Positions 58,962-64,000 of a DNA stretch of 64,000 nucleotides are shown piece by piece. The notes beneath the pieces are model-generated. The model did not search any database. It was not told the DNA's origin and saw nothing but the letters and a program-made list of their open reading frames with translations. Within the stretch, counting starts at the first letter, position 1; each line of letters begins with the position of its first letter. The DNA is taken from contig OY829540.1 in assembly GCA_963691705.1 (NCBI GenBank), positions 47,900,158 through 47,964,157 of the forward strand, given 5' to 3'. This DNA is from Viola odorata (taxonomy: Eukaryota; Streptophyta; Magnoliopsida; Malpighiales; Violaceae). Position numbers and translations under genes: made by a program.

Positions 58962-59375
58962 ATTATAGTTCTGCCCCATCGGGCCATGTGTTACCGCACA
59001 TTACAACTTCTCTTACTGGCTCAAGTCTGTCTGAGTCAGCTGTTCTCAAGCCACTAATCAAATTTTTATTATTTTCATTTATTGTTTTGTATAGGTGGAT
59101 GGTTTATGGCTTGTGCATTTCCTCCCCCACTTCAATCATCGATGTCCTCATCGATTCATCTTCACCGGTTGGCTCGCACATCCTTACATTCGTCAAGCAC
59201 ACAATGTAAGGCTCCAAACAATCTCTAAAGGAACACTTCCCTTTTTGACTTCTTATCCACTATTACTCGCTCAATTCCCACTGCCTAAATAAACCTTCCA
59301 TATCATATGATTTCTGTATTCAAACTCATACTCGCATCAGGCCAGACTTAATTCGTGCATTCTATTACCCCTTCC

Positions 59376-59464
59376 ATGGACTAGAACTCTAGTTACCCAT
59401 AACTATGGACTAGGGACTTTTAGCCACCCAGAGTACGGACTAGGAACTTTTAGCTACCCATCAT
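59376..59464. repeat. Short tandem repeat, three units (GGACTAGGAACTTTTAG type)
   Basis: Three imperfect copies of TATGGACTAGGGACTTTTAG followed by CCACCCA within the nested element. Confidence 0.8.
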
Positions 59465-60179
59465 ATGCATTAATAGTCTCACTCCTCCTCAATCTACACA
59501 AACGCTGGTACTTTCATATCCCAGACTCGCCTCATGGTTCTCCTTGTAGGATCCCACCTTTTCCACGAGGTTGTAGGATGGCCTACCGACACATTACCGC
59601 ATCTGTTGTCTCACACTTTCCAATCTTTGACATTTTAGCACTATAAGTATGATCTTCCTCATCCTTAAACCTTAGAAATCGTTGTGGTTGCCACGATGAA
59701 CATCGATCGTTCTCCTCTCTATCTTGAAAGAACTTGTGTTGGATCTCCTTGCCTGATCCCTATGTTATGCAGGTAATACAAGAGCCCACGACTGTTTTTC
59801 TCCGCATTACTCATCCTCATCCCTGTTTCCTCCGAAGACCAGCCCCCGCATTCTCATCTAGCGTACTTGGCCTCTAGGTTCTCGCTCGTCTCGGTCATAA
59901 CCACGCCTCACCCCTATTGTTGGGCTGACATTTTACTAGCATCCACAATTTCATAATTCCCATCAACTCATATTCTCACGTCTCGACCTCACAAAATGTT
60001 ATCAACTTAGGCTCTTCGAACACTAGCTCCTCGAGCTTTAGTTTCTCAGACCTTCCCATTTTTGAACCTTTGCCCCGCCTCGCTATACTTATGTACTTCG
60101 CATATATAAGTGTTACTTGTCTCAACGACTGAACTCTAGTTCCACAACCCTTTCACTTCTCAAATCTTCGCTCCAAGTA

Positions 60180-61010
60180 TTCTTGTAAAGGAGTCTGAAA
60201 CAACGCTACCGGTGGCCCCTGTGTCAATAAGGGCCTCTATGGAGTCATTCCATTTAAGCCGTCCCATACATTTCTCTTCACCATCTCCTATCTGGCCAAC
60301 TGTTTCTTCTAGGACGATGAAACTCTTCTCTGAAAAGTTTTCACCTTCGATGGTCTCTTGGTTCTAACTTCATAGATCCTCGAGCCGCCTGCAGCGCACT
60401 CAAGGCAACTTTTTATAAAACACTCAGCAACTTGTGGGGACCTTCACAGATAAAGCACGCAGTAAGTCCCTGAACGAAATTAAACAATCTGTTGACCTTC
60501 GACATCTCCTTAATATTGAACATAAGCGTGAAATATTAATCCATAAATTCTCGCACGGAAACCGTTTGCACAAGGTCACGCAAGCCCACCCGGGCAACAT
60601 ATTCCACATCCTCTAGGAAACTATGCTTTCCTTAACTCCGCTATAGACTCCTCCCGCATACTTTAGCATCATAAGATAGAAGCATTATTACATTTGTCAG
60701 CCCTGACTCATCTGACATAATCTGGCACACCTTGAAGCTTTCTAGATCCAACACAAAAATATCTATCTCTCCTGTGCCCCTCACTCCCTTATAGGGTTTT
60801 TATTGAAAGCCTTTGCATTTATTTAGGTCGACCGTCCCCATACCCGGAGGGCCATGAACATCCCTTTACACTATTTCGATAAGTTTGCCTTGTATCATAA
60901 TCAGAAATCCGTTCACCGGTCCCACTTTCATGATGGTCTCGCGGAACGGGTTCCACACTTCCTTAAGATTATCTTGCGAAACATCCACCCTCATTTCAAC
61001 AGTTCACCGA
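60180..61010 (-). pseudogene. Degenerate gag and aspartic protease of the nested Gypsy element
   Basis: Minus-strand translation gives gag-like segments (YKGVRGTGEIDIFVLDLESF; LEDVEYVARVGLRDLVQTVS; MSKVNRLFNFVQGL), then a partial zinc knuckle CFICEGPHK (60431-60460). About 200 nt later comes a retroviral-type protease active site EALIDTGATGSVVSDSF (around 60188-60238). Several in-frame stops and apparent deletions (the segment between QGL and CFIC is missing) disable it. No reverse transcriptase or integrase could be read between the protease and the 3' LTR. Confidence 0.8.
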
Positions 61011-61229
61011 GGTTTCCCTAGAAGTCACACTCTTTCTCTAGGATTCGACCTTCCACGGTTAAAAGTTTCCATGCATTGCACCCGTTCCACCAAGATACGA
61101 CACGGTTCTACATTCTCTTCGATAGACCGATCATAGTCGACACTCTCTCACCTTTGAACAGTTCCATGTCTTTGGGTCAGATAGGATTCTAGCATCTCAA
61201 CGCGTCTATCCTTTTCGAGTATTTGTTCC

Positions 61230-61570
61230 AATGTATGTCTTGTAGTAAGGCTTCTCTTGTCTTTAGCCAGCACTCACCCGCACATACTCTATTCGGTACT
61301 TACGGCAATCATCAAGGTCGGTTATGAACATCTCGTGGTGAGGTTACTCCTGCCCTCGGTCAACACTCACACGTAGGACCGACTTGAACCCAAATTCTTG
61401 AGGCTTAGTCAGACCCAAGACTAACGCCCAAATCATTGTCTATTTCTCGCGCACACGTCTGACTAGGGCGAGTCCTTGATGTTCAAGGTCATCGTCTAAG
61501 TCGTTCGTATGCATCTCATGGTATGGCTTCTCTTGTCCTCGGCCATCACTCGCACGCAGGACCAGCAAGA
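61230..61570. repeat. Three diverged ~130-180-bp direct repeats upstream of the nested gag
   Basis: Related strings: GTAAGGCTTCTCTTGTCTTT (61248), GTGAGGTTACTCCTGCCCTC (61338) and GTATGGCTTCTCTTGTCCTC (61519), each followed by GGCCA/CAACACTCxCxCG and AGGACC. They lie in the untranslated leader. Confidence 0.7.
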
Positions 61571-61916
61571 CTTCCGCAATTCTCCGAGTCACGCTCGCTC
61601 GGCCTCTCGCCCAAAGCACACATGTAACGTCGCCCCCAACTCTAGGTCACATCCCCCATCTCGAGGCCACGCCCTCTCATGCCTCTCAGCCATGTTCGCT
61701 TGCGCCTCTCAGCTCACCGCCATGTCATAGGCCGAGCCGTCTCAACACGGCCTATAAGCCCTTTGCCTACGGCAAGGCCTTCATCCGAACTCGAACCTTA
61801 GGATGGAACTTCCGTAGCAACGCTCCTCAAAGTAATGACGCCATTTCTATCTCGGCGCACCTGACTTCCGAAGACTTTGCACTCGCAAAGAACCTAAGTT
61901 TAGCTCCGCTACCACC

Positions 61917-62342
61917 TGTCACGGCCTAACCATTCTGAGGCCCGTGCGGCGCTTAGGTCCCGCACCTAGGCCAGCCTTCTCTTGATGCTTAACAACAATC
62001 TCCAATACCCAAACCAGCCTCGGCCCTATCTTGCCAGCGCACTACTAGCTCTAGTCTCGGACCCAGCTAGAAGTGGCCATCACGGCAAAGCCATCATGGC
62101 AACGCCCCTTCCATAACACGGAAGGCTTGCTCGCACACCTATGCCGGACCCGCATAGGAGAAGCTCACTTAGACAAGCATACTCTCATATCTCATCCAGG
62201 GGTTGGTGGAGAGCTATCACACCCAATTGGACTTTCCCTTCACATACCCTATGAAGGGCTACCCGTCAAATCCATGCGCCTTCAGCGCATCTCAGGTTCC
62301 ATGTTGAGGCTAAGCTTGAACACCAAGGCTTAGACCTTAACA
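61917..62342 (-). repeat. 5' LTR of the nested Gypsy element
   Basis: Partner of 57773-58198. The reading frame of 86 residues found inside both LTR copies is a by-product of identical sequence, not a gene. Confidence 0.95.
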
Positions 62343-63783
62343 CTCCTCATCCGCCATCACTGGATCTTCGGGACCCCAATCATTTTCGGTTCCTGGGGGT
62401 CAATGGAAATGGACTGCTCCCGTCTTTGTACCCACCACCCCGAACCCTGTAGCCAACACGGGTGAAGGAGTTGATGCAGCTCTACAACATTCCTTTGTTA
62501 ACCTTACTGTGGACCCTGGTCAGAATCTGATTCGTCAGGAATCTCGGGGATTTTACCCACCCCAGGGCTATCCCACTCAAGTCGCGATTCCCAATCCTAT
62601 GGGAAGTCGGCCACCTTTTGTCAATCCGATGCAACCACCATTCATGACAGAACCCCCGCCATACCTTGGTCCAAACGCTTTCGTCACAGAAAGACCGAAT
62701 ATGGATAGAATGAACCTGCTAGAGGAAAGGCTCAGGGCCATCGAAGGAACAGACCCCTTCGACCCTACAGGTCCCGCCACCATGTGCATGGTCCCGGGGA
62801 TCATAATGCCTCCAAAATACAAGATTCCAGATTTTGAGAAGTACACTGGGATCGAGTGCCCAAAAACTCACCTCAAGGCCTATTGCAACAAAATGGCCGA
62901 TATGATACACAATGAGCCCATGTTAATCCATCTGTTCAGAGAGAGTTTGGCCAAGCATGCCTTGACCTGGTACATGAGTTTGGATGGGGTTAAGATCAAA
63001 ACTTGGAGAGATTTATCGGATGCTTTCTTCAAGCAATACAAGTTCAATTTGGAGGTAGCGCCAGACCGTTCTGATCTCCGAAATCTTGAGAAAAAAACTG
63101 AAGAATCGGTGAAAACTTATGCTCAGAGGTGGAGAGAACTAGCTTCCAGGATTTCACCGCCCTTGAATGACAAAGAACTCATATCCATTTTCGTGGATAC
63201 CTTCAAGGCTCCCTACTACACTCATCTTATATCCAATCCATCAAATAACTTTTCTGATATGGTCATGGTGGCGGAAAGAGTCGAACAAGGGATCAAGTCG
63301 GGGAGAATCGATGTTTCCAGACCAGAGGTAACACCTAAGAAAGAGCCCATCATGGAGAAAGATGTCAACTTTGCCTCTCACCAGCCTAGCTACGAGCCAC
63401 CTTCCTCGCCACCTCCTTAAAATCCTACACCATTTTCACCATCTCCATATAACCCGCCAAACAACCAAAATAACCCGAGTAACCGTTGGAACCGGAGGCC
63501 ACTGCCAACTCTTCCCGCTCCTCTGGGGGAAATTTATAAACATCTCCTGGCGGCTGGACAAATCGTGCCCACCCCAATGGCACCTCTGCAACCTCCTTAC
63601 CCAAAGTGGTACGATCATAACGCTAGATGTGAGTACCATGCTGGAGCTCAGGGTCACACGATAGAAAACTGCTTCGCCCTAAGAGGAAAGGTTCACCACT
63701 TGATCAAGAATGGATGGATCTCTTTTGAAGGGTTAGCCAAAGGACCTGACACGACCGTCTACCCTCCTCCTACCAACCTTTGA

Positions 63784-64000
63784 ATGATCATTCTCCCATA
63801 AGGGACCCATCCTGCTTACTCATCTAATGGCGATACCTACAATACTTTTTGTATAATAGTCGAGCCCACGACTATAAACAAGGGCGCTTCGTGGGAGGCA
63901 ACCCACGTGTTCCTTTTAATATTTCTGGTTTTTTAATAAAATTCAAACATTTTAGGATACCCTTTTCTAGTGAATTTAATATTTAATTCCCTTGTCATTT
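63784..64000 (+). other. Post-gag region with 3'-end-like motif
   Basis: GGGCGCTTCGTGGGAGGCAA followed by CCCACG at 63880 resembles a conserved motif found after the coding region of many plant Gypsy elements. No pol reading frame starts before the window ends. Confidence 0.4.

Larger units (their letters stand above)
57773..62342 (-). mobile_element. Nested Gypsy-type LTR element, minus orientation
   Basis: Two 426-bp LTRs (57773-58198 and 61917-62342) differ at only about three positions. Both start TGTCACGG and end CCTTAACA on the plus strand. A perfect CTCCT duplication flanks it (57768-57772 and 62343-62347). Minus orientation is shown by the primer-like site (61903-61914) next to the right LTR and the purine tract (CTCTCCCCCACTT on plus, 58199-58211) next to the left one. 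Total length is 4,570 bp. Confidence 0.95.
57595..63783 (+). pseudogene. gag of the Tat/Ogre-type element, split by a nested insertion and one stop
   Basis: The N-terminal part (57595-57772) has a predicted coiled coil (ARIKELEEQVRVTTEKATRG) and FPPGFDPSQMMG. After the nested element, reading resumes at 62348 in the same frame and runs through the gag core (PPKYKIPDFEKYTG; AKHALTWYMSLDGVKIKTWR; FFKQYKFNLEVAPDR; LRNLEKKTEESVKTYAQRWR). An in-frame TAA at 63418-63420 follows. The same frame then carries the nucleocapsid-like motif CEYHAGAQGHTIENC (63628 on), with C-x2-H and H-x4-C spacing, and ends at 63783. Gag forms the retroelement particle in the cytoplasm. Apart from the insertion and the one stop, the frame is intact. 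Confidence 0.88.
52144..64000 (+). mobile_element. Tat/Ogre-type Gypsy LTR retrotransposon (runs off the window)
   Basis: A long LTR (52144-56127) is followed by a candidate tRNA-Arg primer site, a leader, and a gag frame from 57595 to 63783 with Tat/Ogre features, all on the plus strand. A second Gypsy element (57773-62342) interrupts gag. Reverse transcriptase, integrase and the 3' LTR are not in the window. A 3'-type motif (GGGCGCTTCGTGGGAGGCAA, 63880) already follows gag, so pol may be deleted. Confidence 0.85.

Overview
The window is nuclear DNA from a flowering plant, almost certainly a eudicot. It carries a nuclear tRNA-Gly, a PLS/DYW pentatricopeptide-repeat gene, a polyubiquitin gene with a 5'UTR intron, FAR1-RELATED SEQUENCE (FRS) genes, a CrRLK1L receptor kinase and many plant-type transposons. 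The species cannot be named from this sequence. All functions come from reading the translations; no database search was run.

Layout. 0.2-4.0 kb: tRNA-Gly(GCC), a DYW PPR gene (+), and tail-to-tail with it a HUS1 checkpoint-clamp gene (-) whose last codons are frameshifted by an apparent 2-nt loss. 5.9-8.8 kb: the first FRS6-like gene (FRS-a, -). 8.93-12.66 kb: a degenerate hAT transposon with intact terminal repeats and 8-bp target duplication, in the promoter side of FRS-a. 13.69-17.95 kb: a mariner-like element with a deleted transposase. 20.1-28.7 kb: two more FRS genes (FRS-b and FRS-c, both -). They are preceded at 20.12-20.20 kb by a relic of the HUS1 5' region, which shows that the FRS genes arose by tandem duplication of a HUS1-FRS unit. 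28.7-40.5 kb: AT-rich DNA with nested transposons: a Tourist-like element, a small LTR element with a TGACG-rich promoter, a 12-copy minisatellite, a long LTR hosting a Stowaway hairpin and a foldback MITE, and a second copy of that MITE. 40.7-42.4 kb: polyubiquitin, four full units plus a truncated fifth with a novel tail. 43.0-45.6 kb: a CrRLK1L (FERONIA-type) receptor kinase broken by one frameshift and one stop. 46-50 kb: a decayed MuDR-type MULE with a 200-base N gap. 52.1-64.0 kb: a large Tat/Ogre-type Gypsy element (LTR about 4 kb, gag) into which a second, minus-strand Gypsy element has inserted inside gag, leaving a perfect 5-bp duplication.

The ordinary genes are housekeeping or regulatory: organelle RNA processing (PPR), DNA-damage checkpoint (HUS1), light and development transcription factors derived from MULE transposases (FRS), ubiquitin supply and cell-surface signalling. 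They do not form a pathway. The most informative signals are the HUS1-FRS duplication history, the relocated start codon of FRS-c, the altered polyubiquitin and HUS1 C-termini, and non-autonomous LTR elements with very young LTRs around dead coding regions. I found no CRISPR array and no clearly new multi-gene system.
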